From Dyella sp. RRB7 (GTDB lineage: Bacteria; Pseudomonadota; Gammaproteobacteria; Xanthomonadales; Rhodanobacteraceae), in NCBI RefSeq assembly GCF_022761115.1, contig NZ_JAKWJS010000003.1, positions 62,001-126,000 on the forward strand: 64,000 nt of DNA. Reading direction: 5' to 3'. This document shows, piece after piece, positions 1-9,376 of this stretch. The notes under the pieces are model-generated. The model was not told where the DNA came from. It saw only the letters and a program-made list of their open reading frames with translations, and searched no databases. The translations under genes were made by a program, and so were the position numbers. The first letter of the stretch is position 1. Each line of letters starts with the position of its first letter.

Positions 1-1026
1 TTCGCGCTGCGCGCGACCGGACACATAGATGCCGATGTGGCCACCCTTGAAGGCGAGCTGCGTGTAGTCGGTGGTGCCCACGTAGCGCCCCAGCGCGCGC
101 GAAGCATCGGGTGGCACCAGGTGATCCTGCTCCGCAAAGATGTTGAGCACCGGCTGCGTGATCATGCCGAGGTCCACCGGCTTGTCGCCGATCACCACCT
201 CGCCCTTGATCAATTTGTTTTGCTGGTAGAAATCCTTGATGAACTCGCGGAACGCCTCGCCCGCCTGGTCCGGCGAATCGAAGATCCAGCGCTCCATGCG
301 CAGGAAGTTCACCAGCTCCTTGGGGTTGTCGAGGATGTCGACCAGGCCCACGTATTTCTGCTGGTTCAGGCGCACCGGCTTGAGCGTGAGATACACCCAG
401 TTGAGCAATTCGGCCGGAATATTGCCCATGGTGTCGACGAAGCGATCCACGTCCAGCTCCCGCGACCAGCTCGACAGCATGTTGTCCGGCGTCTGGAAAT
501 CCACCGGCGTGACCATGGTGATGAGGTTCTTGACCTTCTCGGCATGGGTCGCCGCATAGCACAGCGAGAACGTGCCGCCCTGGCAGATGCCGAGCAGGTT
601 CACCGCATCGACGCCGGCATATCGGCGCACGGCATCCACGCAACGGTCGAGGTAACCGTTGATGTAGTCGTCCAGCGTCAGCCAGCGATCGGCACCGTCG
701 GGATAACCCCAGTCGAGCAGGTAGACGTCTTCACCCTGCTCCAGCAGGTTGCGCACCAGCGAGCGGTCCTCCTGCAGGTCGGTCATCCACACCGTGTTGA
801 CCAGCGCATAGACGATCAGCGTCGGCGTCTTCGCCGTCGGCGCGCCCTGCCCCTTCATATGCCATAGCGTGAGCTTGTCCTCGCGATATACCGCCTCGCG
901 CGGCGTATTCGCGTATTCGGGTTCAAGCTGATGGGCGAGATTGCCCAGTCCGGCCGCCAGCTTGCGCTGGAAGGCCGAGATCTCGCCCAGCAATGCGGCC
1001 GGATCGAGGCGTAGCGGCGGAAACAT
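1..1026 (-). CDS. phaC: Class III poly(3-hydroxyalkanoate) synthase subunit PhaC (C-terminus cut by window edge)
   Basis: Catalytic subunit that polymerises hydroxyacyl-CoA into polyhydroxyalkanoate storage granules; class III enzymes act as a PhaC-PhaE complex. The frame is open for 342 codons from the ATG at 1026 to the window edge; family members are about 355 residues, so roughly the last dozen are missing. The alpha/beta-hydrolase nucleophile lies in a lipase-like box GICQGG with Cys148; Asp301 (in AEQDHLV) and His330 (in GGHIGIY) complete the triad. These sit one residue from the positions I recall for the Allochromatium vinosum class III enzyme (149, 302, 331). The ATG follows the phaE stop after 9 bases containing a GGAG ribosome site, so the two genes are cotranscribed and probably translationally coupled. 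Confidence 0.95.
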   Translation of the reverse strand, partial: MFPPLRLDPAALLGEISAFQRKLAAGLGNLAHQLEPEYANTPREAVYREDKLTLWHMKGQGAPTAKTPTLIVYALVNTVWMTDLQEDRSLVRNLLEQGEDVYLLDWGYPDGADRWLTLDDYINGYLDRCVDAVRRYAGVDAVNLLGICQGGTFSLCYAATHAEKVKNLITMVTPVDFQTPDNMLSSWSRELDVDRFVDTMGNIPAELLNWVYLTLKPVRLNQQKYVGLVDILDNPKELVNFLRMERWIFDSPDQAGEAFREFIKDFYQQNKLIKGEVVIGDKPVDLGMITQPVLNIFAEQDHLVPPDASRALGRYVGTTDYTQLAFKGGHIGIYVSGRAQRE

Positions 1027-1035
1027 GAGCGCTCC

Positions 1036-2103
1036 TTACTTGCGCGTGCGCGTGGCGCCGCGCACGACGGTTTTGCGGGCGGCCACCGCGGCGGCCGGCT
1101 TGGCGCGACGCACGACAACCTCTTCTTCGACCGCACGCTTGCTGTTGCGCGTGGCGGACTTCTTCGCGGTGACCTTTTCTGCCGCGGGCTTGCTGGCCAG
1201 CTGGCGCTTCAATGCGGCGACTTCCGCGCGCAAGGCCATCAGCTCTTCCGATCCGGCGGCCGCGGCCTTCGCACGCACCTCGCGGCGCAGCTCGTGCAGC
1301 CGCTTGCTCAAGGCAGAGACTTCGCTGCGCGTAGGCATGCCCAGCTCACGGCAGTACGCCTCAAGCTGTTGCTGCTGCAGCTCGCGCACACGACTTTGCG
1401 CGTTGACCATCAGCCCGTAGATGTGACGGAACTCCTCGGACAGCGCGATCTTGGCATAGGCCTCTTCCGCACCGTCCACCCACAGGTCGTAAAGCCCCTT
1501 CAGCGATTCGATCTGGTGGTTGGAACTGCCCAGCTCGGCCAGCTTCGCCTGCAGCCGTTCGAACCCTTCGGCGTTGGCGCGCTGGATCAGCCCCTGGTAT
1601 TTGTTGGCGCTATCGAGGTATTCGCGCATGGCTGCGGCCAACGCCTGCTGTTGCAGCTGACGCTCACGCGTATAGCCAAAGGCGGCCAGGTGCTCGACAT
1701 CGAAGGCGAAGCCAGCCGTGCCCGATTGATTGGCCTGCAGCCAGCCTTGCCACATCTGCCCGAAGCTGCGCGCCGCCTCGCTGTCGAGCGTGGCGAAGGC
1801 ATGGGCGAACGGCTGGCCACTCAAACTGGCATAAAGGTTCTGCAGCGCATGCTGCCAGTCACCACCGCCTTGCCCCAGTCCGCTGCTGGCAGCGCCTTGC
1901 AGCCACTCGCCATAACTCTTGAGGGCAGCCATGCTTCGCGCCAGCAGGTCATTGCTGGCGCCCGCGTGCGGCATGGGCGCCACCGACGCAAAGGGGTTTG
2001 TCGCCGTTGTCGCTTGCTGTTGCAGATAACGGGTCCAGGACTCCCAGGATTGCTGCGCCATCGCCTGGTAATCCTTCAACAAATCACTTGCCTGGTCGGC
2101 CAT
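1036..2103 (-). CDS. phaE: Class III PHA synthase subunit PhaE
   Basis: Accessory subunit that activates PhaC in class III PHA synthases. The 355-residue length fits the family (about 357). It is largely helical, with an N-terminal region beginning MADQASDLLKDYQAMAQQ, a central part resembling other PhaE proteins, and a Lys/Arg/Ala-rich C-terminal tail (AKKSATRNSKR, ending TRKTVVRGATRTRK). Such tails recall phasins and may contact the granule or DNA (inference). I chose the ATG at 2103, which has a GAGG-type ribosome site about 12 bases upstream, over an upstream TTG at 2139. phaC follows immediately. A perfect 8-base-arm palindrome lies 68 bases upstream of the start. Identity is less certain than for phaC because PhaE diverges quickly, but the pairing is diagnostic. 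Confidence 0.9.
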   Translation of the reverse strand: MADQASDLLKDYQAMAQQSWESWTRYLQQQATTATNPFASVAPMPHAGASNDLLARSMAALKSYGEWLQGAASSGLGQGGGDWQHALQNLYASLSGQPFAHAFATLDSEAARSFGQMWQGWLQANQSGTAGFAFDVEHLAAFGYTRERQLQQQALAAAMREYLDSANKYQGLIQRANAEGFERLQAKLAELGSSNHQIESLKGLYDLWVDGAEEAYAKIALSEEFRHIYGLMVNAQSRVRELQQQQLEAYCRELGMPTRSEVSALSKRLHELRREVRAKAAAAGSEELMALRAEVAALKRQLASKPAAEKVTAKKSATRNSKRAVEEEVVVRRAKPAAAVAARKTVVRGATRTRK

Positions 2104-2170
2104 GCCTACATCCTCATCGCACTGCCGGCATCGTAGCAAAAGCGTGTTGCAGCGAACGCAAAAACAGCAT

Positions 2171-2189
2171 TAGGAACGGCGCGTTCCTA
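2171..2189. promoter_or_regulatory. Palindrome upstream of phaE, possible operator
   Basis: Perfect inverted repeat with 8-base arms (TAGGAACG / CGTTCCTA) around a 3-base centre, in the phaE-pnp gap. A possible extended -10 (TGCTACGAT on the minus strand) lies between it and phaE. This could be a repressor site for the PHA genes; no regulator is identified. Confidence 0.35.
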
Positions 2190-2225
2190 TGTCGCAGCCA
2201 CCACTGAAAAATTCCGCAGTGCACC

Positions 2226-2258
2226 AAAAAGCAGAAGCCCGGCACGAGGCCGGGCTTC
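2226..2258 (-). terminator. Intrinsic terminator after pnp
   Basis: Perfect 10-base stem (arms 2234-2243 and 2249-2258, loop of 5), followed on the minus strand by a short U-run (A-run at 2226-2230 on the plus strand). It lies 25 bases beyond the pnp stop and closes the rimP-to-pnp block. Confidence 0.9.
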
Positions 2259-2282
2259 CGCAACTTACTGCGAGTCGACGAC

Positions 2283-4388
2283 TCAGGCGTTGGCGCCCTC
2301 GTCCTCGGCCACGGCCTTCATGGACAGGCGAATGCGGCCCTGCTTGTCCACTTCCAGCACCTTGACCTTGACGATATCGCCTTCCTTCAGCTTGTCGGAG
2401 ACCTTCTCCACGCGCTCGCTGGAAATCTGCGAGACGTGCACGAGGCCGTCCTTGCCCGGCATGATGGTGACGAACGCGCCGAAGTCCATCAGCTTGGCAA
2501 CCTTGCCTTCGTAGATGCGGCCCGGCTCGACGTCGGAGACGATCTGCTCGATGCGCTTCTTGGCCTCGTCGGCCTTCAGGCGGTTCACCGAGGCGATGAT
2601 CACGGTGCCGTCATCGCTGATGTCGATGGTGGTGCCGGTCTCTTCGGTGATCGAGCGGATGGTGGCGCCGCCCTTGCCGATGACTTCGCGGATCTTGTCC
2701 GGATGGATCTTGATGGTGAGCAGGCGCGGGGCGTACTCGCTCATCTCCGAACGCGGCGTGCTGATGACCTTGGCCATCTCGCCGAGGATGTGCAGGCGAC
2801 CACGCTTGGCCTGGGCCAGCGCCGTGCGCATGATTTCCTCGGTGATGCCGTCGATCTTGATGTCCATCTGCAGCGCGGAGATGCCATCGGCGCTACCGGC
2901 CACCTTGAAGTCCATGTCGCCGAGGTGATCTTCATCGCCCAGGATGTCGGACAGCACGACGAAGTCGTCGCCTTCCTTGACCAAGCCCATGGCGATGCCG
3001 GCCACCGGTGCCTTCAGCGGCACGCCGGCGTCCATCATGGCCAGCGAGGAACCGCACACCGACGCCATCGACGAGGAACCGTTGGACTCGGTGATTTCCG
3101 AAACCACGCGGATCACGTACGGGAACTCTTCGATGCTCGGCTTGACGGCCTGCACGCCGCGCTTGGCGAGGCGGCCGTGGCCGATTTCGCGACGCTTCGG
3201 CGCGCCGAAGCGACCCGCCTCGCCCACCGAGAACGGCGGGAAGTTGTAGTGGAACAGGAAGGCATCCTTCGACTCGCCTTCCGGCGCATCGATGATCTGC
3301 GCGTCGCGGGTGGTGCCCAGCGTGGCCACGACCAGTGCCTGCGTTTCACCGCGGGTGAACAGCGCCGAACCGTGGGTACGCGGCAGCACGCCGACGCGCA
3401 CGGAGATGGCGCGGACGTCGTCGAGGTTGCGGCCGTCGATGCGGACCTTGGTCTTCAGCACGCCGTCGCGCATGGTGCGGTACTCGAGCTCGGCGAATTC
3501 CTTCGCCAGCTCGGCCTTGTCCCAGCCCTTGGCTTCGGCGTCGCCGGCCAGCGAGGCCAGCACGTCGGCCTTGATCGCGGCGATGGCGTCACGGCGCTGC
3601 AGCTTGTCGCGCACCTGGAAGGCTTCTTCCAGCTTGTTGCCGACCGCACCCTTGAGGGCGGCGACCAGCGACTCGTTGCGGGCCGGCGGCTGCCAGTCCC
3701 ACGACGGCTTGGCGGCTTCGGTGGCCAGTTCCGCGATGGCGCGGATGGCGGCCTGCATCTGCTGGTGGCCGAACACCACGGCGCCGAGCATCACTTCCTC
3801 GGACAGCAGCTTGGCTTCGGATTCCACCATCAGCACGGCGTTGGAGGTACCGGCCACGACCAGGTCCAGGTCCGAGCCCTTCAGCTCGGTGGCGGTCGGG
3901 TTGAGCAGGTACTTGCCATCGACGTAACCGACGCGGGCGGCGCCGATCGGGCCCTTGAACGGGATGCCGGCGAGGCTCAGCGCGGCGGAGGCACCCAGCA
4001 TGGCCGGGATGTCACCGTCGATTTCCGGGTTCAGCGAAACGACCTGCGCGATGACCTGCACTTCGTTCTTGAACTCTTCCGGGAACAGCGGGCGCACCGG
4101 ACGATCGATCAGACGCGAGGTGAGCGTCTCCTTCTCGGTCGGGCGGCCTTCGCGCTTGAAGAAGCCGCCCGGGATGCGGCCGGCGGAGTAGAACTTCTCG
4201 ACGTAGTCGACGGTAAGGGGGAAGAAATCCTGCCCCTCCTTCGCCTTGGCGGCGGCCACCACGGTGACGAGCACGACCGTGCCGCCCATGCTGACCATGA
4301 CGGCACCCGAAGCCTGGCGGGCGATTTCGCCCGTCTCCAGTGTGACTTCGTGATTACCGAACTGGAATGACTTGGTTACTTTCGCCAC
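2283..4388 (-). CDS. pnp: Polyribonucleotide nucleotidyltransferase (PNPase)
   Basis: Phosphorolytic 3'-5' exoribonuclease, normally a trimer and part of the RNA degradosome. The 701 residues match the family length. Two RNase PH-like cores flank a helical linker; the second core carries the [14 protein letters not shown] motif with the catalytic aspartates. A KH domain follows at about 553-612 ([12 protein letters not shown], GxxG loop), then an S1 domain at about 622-690 ([13 protein letters not shown]...GLVHVSQI). The protein ends with a short acidic tail. It lies 77 bases after rpsO, the usual order. The gap holds a hairpin element that could serve as an RNase III site, as is known for E. 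coli pnp autoregulation; that role is inferred here. Confidence 0.98.
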   Translation of the reverse strand: MAKVTKSFQFGNHEVTLETGEIARQASGAVMVSMGGTVVLVTVVAAAKAKEGQDFFPLTVDYVEKFYSAGRIPGGFFKREGRPTEKETLTSRLIDRPVRPLFPEEFKNEVQVIAQVVSLNPEIDGDIPAMLGASAALSLAGIPFKGPIGAARVGYVDGKYLLNPTATELKGSDLDLVVAGTSNAVLMVESEAKLLSEEVMLGAVVFGHQQMQAAIRAIAELATEAAKPSWDWQPPARNESLVAALKGAVGNKLEEAFQVRDKLQRRDAIAAIKADVLASLAGDAEAKGWDKAELAKEFAELEYRTMRDGVLKTKVRIDGRNLDDVRAISVRVGVLPRTHGSALFTRGETQALVVATLGTTRDAQIIDAPEGESKDAFLFHYNFPPFSVGEAGRFGAPKRREIGHGRLAKRGVQAVKPSIEEFPYVIRVVSEITESNGSSSMASVCGSSLAMMDAGVPLKAPVAGIAMGLVKEGDDFVVLSDILGDEDHLGDMDFKVAGSADGISALQMDIKIDGITEEIMRTALAQAKRGRLHILGEMAKVISTPRSEMSEYAPRLLTIKIHPDKIREVIGKGGATIRSITEETGTTIDISDDGTVIIASVNRLKADEAKKRIEQIVSDVEPGRIYEGKVAKLMDFGAFVTIMPGKDGLVHVSQISSERVEKVSDKLKEGDIVKVKVLEVDKQGRIRLSMKAVAEDEGANA

Positions 4389-4411
4389 TGTCTTTTCCTG
4401 ATTGGGGAAGT

Positions 4412-4465
4412 GCGGCCAGGAATGGCCGCCCTTTTGATTCTCGCGTTCATGGGAGAACGCAGAAA
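4412..4465 (+). repeat. Intergenic hairpin repeat, copy 1 (rpsO-pnp gap)
   Basis: A 7-base stem (GCGGCCA / TGGCCGC, loop GGAA, 4412-4429) followed by CCTTTTGAT and the string CTCGCGTTCATGG. A near-identical module occurs in the opposite orientation at 6205-6258. In this gap it lies antisense to the transcript but would still fold in the rpsO-pnp mRNA. Confidence 0.6.
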
Positions 4466-4735
4466 TTACCTGCGCAGGCCCAGGCGCTCGATCAGGGTCT
4501 GATAACGAGCCAGGTCGCGGTCTTTCAGGTAGCCCAGCAGGCGCTTGCGCTGGTTGACCAGCTTCAGCAGGCCGCGGCGGGAATGGTGATCCTGCTTGTG
4601 GGCCTTGAAGTGGTCGGTGAGGTGGTCGATGCGGGCGGACAGCAGGGCGACCTGCACTTCCGGCGAACCGGTATCGTTCGCCACGCGGCCGAAGTCAGCA
4701 ATGATCTTGCCGGTCTGTTCTGCGGTGAGGGACAT
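4466..4735 (-). CDS. rpsO: 30S ribosomal protein S15
   Basis: Small-subunit protein that binds the 16S rRNA central domain and starts platform assembly. The 89 residues match E. coli S15 in length, with the typical start [17 protein letters not shown] and the conserved rRNA-binding stretch [28 protein letters not shown]. An AGGAAG ribosome site precedes the ATG. It has its own likely promoter at 4839-4865, just downstream of truB, and its leader contains a perfect 20-base-pair hairpin followed by seven U. S15 commonly represses its own translation in other bacteria; whether the hairpin takes part is unknown. Confidence 0.98.
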   Translation of the reverse strand: MSLTAEQTGKIIADFGRVANDTGSPEVQVALLSARIDHLTDHFKAHKQDHHSRRGLLKLVNQRKRLLGYLKDRDLARYQTLIERLGLRR

Positions 4736-4748
4736 GGTATCTCTTCCT

Positions 4749-4805
4749 AAAAAAACGGGTGCGAAGCTTGCGCAACGTCACGGCATGACGTTGCGCAAGC
4801 TTCGC
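4749..4805 (-). promoter_or_regulatory. Long perfect hairpin with U-run in the rpsO leader
   Basis: Arms 4761-4780 and 4786-4805 pair perfectly over 20 bases around a 5-base loop. On the minus strand a run of seven U follows, ending just before the rpsO ribosome site. It could end truB transcripts, attenuate rpsO, or be an RNase III cleavage site. Confidence 0.75.
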
Positions 4806-4838
4806 CTTGATGAATGAAAATTCTCGAACAAGCTCCGT

Positions 4839-4868
4839 ATTGTAGCGACCGGAGCCCTATGACAACAA
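4839..4868 (-). promoter_or_regulatory. Sigma70-type promoter for rpsO-pnp
   Basis: On the minus strand a TACAAT -10 (4839-4844) is preceded by TTGTTG at an 18-base spacing (or TTGTCA at 15). It lies between the truB stop and the rpsO leader hairpin, so rpsO-pnp can be transcribed independently of the upstream operon. Confidence 0.6.
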
Positions 4869-4873
4869 GACCG

Positions 4874-5809
4874 TCATAGTTGGCTGGCAGGCTCGCCGGT
4901 AACGGGCAGATTGAAGCCACGCACGATGTGCAGTTTCCCGCCCATCGCCTCGCCCAGCGCCAGCAGGCGACCGTCCTCGCCAAACACCGCCAGCCGCCCG
5001 GTCATGTCGGCATCCAGCGGAATCTGCTGGCCCTGTGAGACGGCCACGCTACGCTCGGCATCCAGGTGTAGCTCGGGCAGATCCGCCAGGCCGGCCGAGA
5101 CCGGCAACAGCAGCGTCAGCAAGGCATCGTCGCCCTGCGCGAGGGCGGCGTTGAGCTGGTCGACGGTGACCATGGCAGGCTCCCTGAACGGCTCCACCCA
5201 CAGCCGGCGCAAGGCCGTCAGGTGGGCGCCACAGCCCAGGTCCTCGCCCAGGTCCACGGCCAGGCTGCGCACGTAGGTACCCGCGCCGCATTCCACATAC
5301 AGGGTGAGGCTGTTCTCCGTGCGGGAGACCAGCTCCAGGCGATAGACCTCCACCTCGCGCGCGGGCACGTCCACGGCCTCGCCGCGCCGGGCCTTCACGT
5401 AGAGCGGCTCGCCATCCTTCTTGATCGCCGAATAGGCTGGCGGCACCTGGGTGATGCGTCCGCGCAGCTTGGCCAGCGACTGCTCGATGACGTCGTCGGT
5501 CAGGGTCGGCACCGGCCGCTCCAGCACGACCTCCCCTTCGAGATCCGCCGTGGCGGTGGTGGCGCCCAGCCGGCACTCGGCCAGGTAGGCCTTGCGCGAG
5601 CCCAGCAGCATGCCGGCCAGCTTGGTGGCCTCGCCGAAACACAGCGGCAGCAGGCCGCTGGCGAGCGGGTCCAGGGCCCCGGTATGGCCACCCTTCTCCG
5701 CCCGGAAAATACCCTTGCGCACGACCTGCAGGGCCTGGTTGGAGCTCAGGCCCAGCGGTTTGTCCAGCAGCACGATGCCGTGCAGGTCGCGAAAACGTAT
5801 CCGCTTCAT
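4874..5809 (-). CDS. truB: tRNA pseudouridine(55) synthase TruB
   Basis: Converts U55 in the tRNA T-loop to pseudouridine. The 311 residues begin MKRIRFRDLHGIVLLDKPLG and contain the family motif GHTGALDPLASGLL with catalytic Asp47. A second conserved block, YSAIKKDGEPLYVKARRGE, follows, and a C-terminal PUA-like part ends the protein. The start codon overlaps the rbfA stop by one base (TGATG), so the genes are probably translationally coupled. The order rbfA-truB-rpsO-pnp is the standard gammaproteobacterial one. Nothing is unusual in the protein itself. Confidence 0.97.
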   Translation of the reverse strand: MKRIRFRDLHGIVLLDKPLGLSSNQALQVVRKGIFRAEKGGHTGALDPLASGLLPLCFGEATKLAGMLLGSRKAYLAECRLGATTATADLEGEVVLERPVPTLTDDVIEQSLAKLRGRITQVPPAYSAIKKDGEPLYVKARRGEAVDVPAREVEVYRLELVSRTENSLTLYVECGAGTYVRSLAVDLGEDLGCGAHLTALRRLWVEPFREPAMVTVDQLNAALAQGDDALLTLLLPVSAGLADLPELHLDAERSVAVSQGQQIPLDADMTGRLAVFGEDGRLLALGEAMGGKLHIVRGFNLPVTGEPASQL

Positions 5810-6192
5810 CAGTCCTCGGTGCTTTCCTCATCCGGCGCCACGGCGCGGGCACCGTCCTGGCGCAGCAGGCTGTCGATGCGCTCGCCCTTGTCGACCGAGT
5901 CGTCGTACTTGAAGCGCAGCTCGGGTACCCGGCGCAGGCGCATGCTGCGCGACAGCGAGCGGCGGAATTCCACCGCCAGTTCCTTCAGCGCCTTCATCGC
6001 CTCGGCGGAACGCTCCGGCTGCAGGGCCGTGACCCACACCGTGGCCCAGTCGAGATCACGGGTGACCTCCACATCCGACACGCTCACCGAAGGCAGGCCA
6101 TGGTCGCGCACGGCGGCGTGGACCAGCAGGCCCAGTTCGCGGCGCAGTTCGGCACCGACGCGGTCGGTACGCTTGAAATCGCGTGAAGGCAT
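5809..6192 (-). CDS. rbfA: 30S ribosome-binding factor RbfA
   Basis: Late 30S assembly factor needed for 16S 5'-end maturation and cold adaptation. The 127-residue protein starts MPSRDFKRTDRVGAELRREL, a recognisable RbfA beginning, and carries the KH-like core including VSDVEVTRDLDWATVWVT and the region around MRLRRVPELRFKYDDSVDKG. The C-terminus is acidic (APDEESTED), as in many relatives. It lies between infB and truB in the conserved block. The 197-base gap to infB is larger than usual for this operon and contains hairpins and the dispersed repeat described separately. Confidence 0.97.
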   Translation of the reverse strand: MPSRDFKRTDRVGAELRRELGLLVHAAVRDHGLPSVSVSDVEVTRDLDWATVWVTALQPERSAEAMKALKELAVEFRRSLSRSMRLRRVPELRFKYDDSVDKGERIDSLLRQDGARAVAPDEESTED

Positions 6193-6204
6193 GACGCACT
6201 CCTA

Positions 6205-6258
6205 GGTTTTTGCGTCCATCCATGAACGCGAGGATCAAAAAGCGGCCATCCATGGCCA
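6205..6258 (-). repeat. Intergenic hairpin repeat, copy 2 (infB-rbfA gap)
   Basis: Reading the minus strand, a GGCCA/TGGCC hairpin runs into GCTTTTTGATCCTCGCGTTC and then ATGGATGGACGCAAAAA. This matches copy 1 at 4412-4465 over about 44 bases with few differences. Copy 2 is in the direction of transcription. The remainder of the 6259-6389 gap holds further GC-rich inverted repeats but no gene. Confidence 0.6.
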
Positions 6259-6389
6259 CACTCTTCAATGTGAGACCCGCCAGCGTGGCGGGACCCGAAA
6301 AACAAAGCGAGCGATGTGGATGTCCACACCGCCCGCTGGAAAACCACCACTGAGGGCTATCGGCCCGCCTCCTGGCAGGCCGAGGGCCG

Positions 6390-9251
6390 TTACAGCGTGC
6401 GGGCCACCTCGATACGCTCGAAGCACTCGATCTGGTCACCGACCTTGACGTCGTTGTACTGCTTCACGGCGATACCGCATTCCATGCCGTTGCGCACTTC
6501 GTCGACCAGGTCCTTGAAGCGACGCAGCGACTCCAGTTCGCCCTGGAACACCACGGTGTTGTCGCGCAACACGCGGATCGGCTTGCTGCGCTTGACCGTG
6601 CCTTCGATGACCATGCAACCGGCCACCGCGCCGAACTTGGAGCTGCGGAACACCTCGCGCACCTGCGCCACGCCGATGATCTCTTCGCGCACTTCCTTGC
6701 CCAGCAGACCCGAAGCGGCCTGCTTCACCTGGTCGATGACGTCGTAGATGATCGAGAAGTAGCGGACGTCCAGGCCCGAGGTGTCGATGACCTTGCGGGC
6801 CGAGGCATCGGCACGCACGTTGAAGCCGATCACCAGCGCCTTGGACGCGGCGGCCAGCGTGGCATCGGACTCGGTGATGCCGCCGACGCCGGCCGCGATC
6901 ACGTTGACCTTCACGTTCTCGTTGCCGATCTGGCTGAGCGACTCGCGCAGCGCCTGCACCGAACCCTGCACGTCGGCCTTGACCAGGATGTTGAGCGTCT
7001 GCTGCTCGGCACCCTGACCCATCTGGGCCATGATGTCCTCGAGGCGATTGGCCTTGCTGACCATGCGCGTCTCGCGGCGCTTGAGCTGACGCTCGGCGGC
7101 CACTTCACGGGCGAGGCGCTCGTCGGCCACCACCACGAAGTCGTCACCGGACTCCGGCACGCCGGACAGGCCCAGCACCTGCACCGGAATGGACGGGCCG
7201 GCTTCCTGCACGGTCTTGCCGCTTTCGTCGATCAGTGCACGCATGCGGCCGTATTCGATGCCGCATACCACGAAGTCGCCGCGCTTGAGCGTGCCCTGCT
7301 GCACCAGCACGGTGGCCACCGGGCCACGACCGCGATCCAGGCTGGACTCGATCACCACGCCCGACGCCGGGCCGTCCTCGACGGCGGTCAGCTCCATCAC
7401 CTCGGCCTGCACCGAGATAGCATCGAGCAGGTCGTCGATGCCCATGCCGGTCTTGGCCGACACCGGCACGAACGGCGTATCGCCGCCCCACTCTTCCGGA
7501 ATCACTTCCAGCACGCCGAGGCCCTGCTTGACGTGGTCCGGATTGGCGTCGGACTTGTCCATCTTGTTGATGGCGACGATCAGCGGCACCTTGGCGGCGC
7601 GCGCATGCTGCACGGCTTCCGCCGTCTGCGGCATCACGCCGTCGTCGGCCGCGACCACCAGCACCACGATATCGGTGGACTGGGCACCGCGGGCACGCAT
7701 CGAGGTGAACGCTGCGTGGCCTGGGGTATCCAGGAACGTGATGACGCCCTTGGGCGTTTCCACGTGGTACGCACCGATGTGCTGGGTAATGCCACCGGCT
7801 TCGCCCGAGGCGACCTTGGTGCGTCGGATGTAATCCAGCAGCGAGGTCTTGCCGTGGTCGACGTGGCCCATGATGGTGACCACCGGCGGACGCGGCTTCT
7901 TCTCGCCTTCCAGCTCCGCGTTCTGCGTATGCGCAGCCAGCGTGGCTTCGGCGTTGTTTTCGCTGGCAGCTACCGGCGTGTGGCCCAGCTCTTCGATCAC
8001 CAGCACGGCGGTATCGTGGTCGATGGTCTGGTTGATGGTCGCCATGACGCCCATCTTGAACAGCGCCTTGACCACTTCCGAACCCTTGACCGCCATCTTC
8101 TGCGCAAGGTCGGCCACCACGTTGGCGTCGCCCACCACCACTTCGCGCACCACCGGCGCGGTCGGGCGGGAGAACCCATGGGCACCGCTGCTGGCCTGGT
8201 TGCCGCCACGCGATACCTCACGGCCAGAACCCTTGCCGGGCTTGCCGCGCTTGTTGTTGCTGGACCGGCGCGCGCGATCGGCGTCGCTCAAATGCAGCTC
8301 GCCGCCGGCAAAACGCTTGCCGCCCGGCGTGTCGTCACGGTCGCGACCGTGACGAGCCTTGTTGCGATTGTCGCCGGCAGGCGCGGCAGCGGCGCCACCC
8401 GCGGCTGCATTGCCCCCGACGGCCGGAGCCGGACGGGTGGCCGCCGGCGCGGCAGCGGCCGGTGCGGGCTTGGGCGCGGGCGGAGCCGGCACCACCACGA
8501 CCTTCTTTTCGCGACGACGCGGCTCATGAATGGTCGGCACGATCATGCCGAGCGAGCTGTGATCGATGCGCTGGATCACCGGCTCGGCCACGACCGGCTT
8601 TTCGGCGGGCTCGGCGCTGGCCGGCGCGGCAACCACCGGCTCGACCGGCGCAGCAGCCGCTTCCGTGGCGACCTGGCGCGCCTGCTGTTCCTGGGCGCGC
8701 GCGGCGGCTTCAGCCTCGGCCTGCTGGCGACGCTGTTCTTCCTCCGCCTCGCGCTGGCGCTGGACCTCTTCCTCGCGCTGCCGGGCTTCTTCCTGGCGGC
8801 GGCGATCGGCCTCGATGCGCTCGTTTTCTTCGTGGTCGCGCTGCTGCTGCGACTCATGCAGCTTGCGCACCGCCTCTTCGCGCTCGACATCGCTGCCGGC
8901 TTCTTCGGCAATGACGCTGCGCTTGACGTAGGTGCGCTTGGCGCGCACTTCCACGTTGACGGTCTTGGCGCCGCCGCTGGCAGCGCCGCGGCCGCCCGGG
9001 GTGGACAGCTTCAGCTCGCCGCGCGTGCTGCGCTTCAAGGTGATCTGTCGCGGCGAACCGCCTTCGCTTTCGGCGGGCGCATCCTTGCCGTGGCTGCGCC
9101 GCAGGAAGCCCAGCAGCTTCATCTTTTCCGTGCTGCTGATGACTTGCTCAGGGTCCGAGAAGGACATGCCTGCCTGACTCAGCTGCGTAAGCAGCCTGTC
9201 GACGGGCACCTTCATGCTCAGGGCCAGTTGTTTGATCGTTTCACCGGACAT
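6390..9251 (-). CDS. infB: Translation initiation factor IF-2
   Basis: GTPase that brings initiator tRNA to the 30S subunit and promotes subunit joining. The 953 residues comprise an IF2 N-terminal domain ([21 protein letters not shown]), a long Glu/Gln/Ala/Pro-rich linker at about 130-340 predicted to be partly coiled coil, a second IF2_N-like segment, and the G domain from about 455. The G1 motif GHVDHGKT is at 462-469, followed by DTPGHAAF (G3) and NKMDK (G4), then domains II-IV. The long low-complexity linker is usual for gammaproteobacterial IF2 alpha. It sits after nusA with a hairpin-rich 125-base gap. Internal starts giving shorter isoforms, known in E. coli, cannot be judged here. 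Confidence 0.98.
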   Translation of the reverse strand: MSGETIKQLALSMKVPVDRLLTQLSQAGMSFSDPEQVISSTEKMKLLGFLRRSHGKDAPAESEGGSPRQITLKRSTRGELKLSTPGGRGAASGGAKTVNVEVRAKRTYVKRSVIAEEAGSDVEREEAVRKLHESQQQRDHEENERIEADRRRQEEARQREEEVQRQREAEEEQRRQQAEAEAAARAQEQQARQVATEAAAAPVEPVVAAPASAEPAEKPVVAEPVIQRIDHSSLGMIVPTIHEPRRREKKVVVVPAPPAPKPAPAAAAPAATRPAPAVGGNAAAGGAAAAPAGDNRNKARHGRDRDDTPGGKRFAGGELHLSDADRARRSSNNKRGKPGKGSGREVSRGGNQASSGAHGFSRPTAPVVREVVVGDANVVADLAQKMAVKGSEVVKALFKMGVMATINQTIDHDTAVLVIEELGHTPVAASENNAEATLAAHTQNAELEGEKKPRPPVVTIMGHVDHGKTSLLDYIRRTKVASGEAGGITQHIGAYHVETPKGVITFLDTPGHAAFTSMRARGAQSTDIVVLVVAADDGVMPQTAEAVQHARAAKVPLIVAINKMDKSDANPDHVKQGLGVLEVIPEEWGGDTPFVPVSAKTGMGIDDLLDAISVQAEVMELTAVEDGPASGVVIESSLDRGRGPVATVLVQQGTLKRGDFVVCGIEYGRMRALIDESGKTVQEAGPSIPVQVLGLSGVPESGDDFVVVADERLAREVAAERQLKRRETRMVSKANRLEDIMAQMGQGAEQQTLNILVKADVQGSVQALRESLSQIGNENVKVNVIAAGVGGITESDATLAAASKALVIGFNVRADASARKVIDTSGLDVRYFSIIYDVIDQVKQAASGLLGKEVREEIIGVAQVREVFRSSKFGAVAGCMVIEGTVKRSKPIRVLRDNTVVFQGELESLRRFKDLVDEVRNGMECGIAVKQYNDVKVGDQIECFERIEVARTL

Positions 9252-9322
9252 CGTGTTCTTTCTCCGCCGTTCCCGCGCTAAGTCCGTGAGGCCTCGCCTG
9301 CACGTCCACCCCCATCCTTGGT

Positions 9323-9366
9323 GGAGGGCTTTTCAGCCCTCCTCGGCGCGCCCATCCAGGGCGCCG
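9323..9366 (-). promoter_or_regulatory. Two adjacent hairpins between nusA and infB
   Basis: One perfect 8-base stem (9323-9330 / 9335-9342, loop TTTC) is followed by a second GC-rich stem (GCGCCC / GGGCGC around 9348-9364). Neither has a U-run on the minus strand, so they look like mRNA processing or stabilising structures rather than a terminator. Confidence 0.45.
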
Positions 9367-9376
9367 CCGTCCGCGG

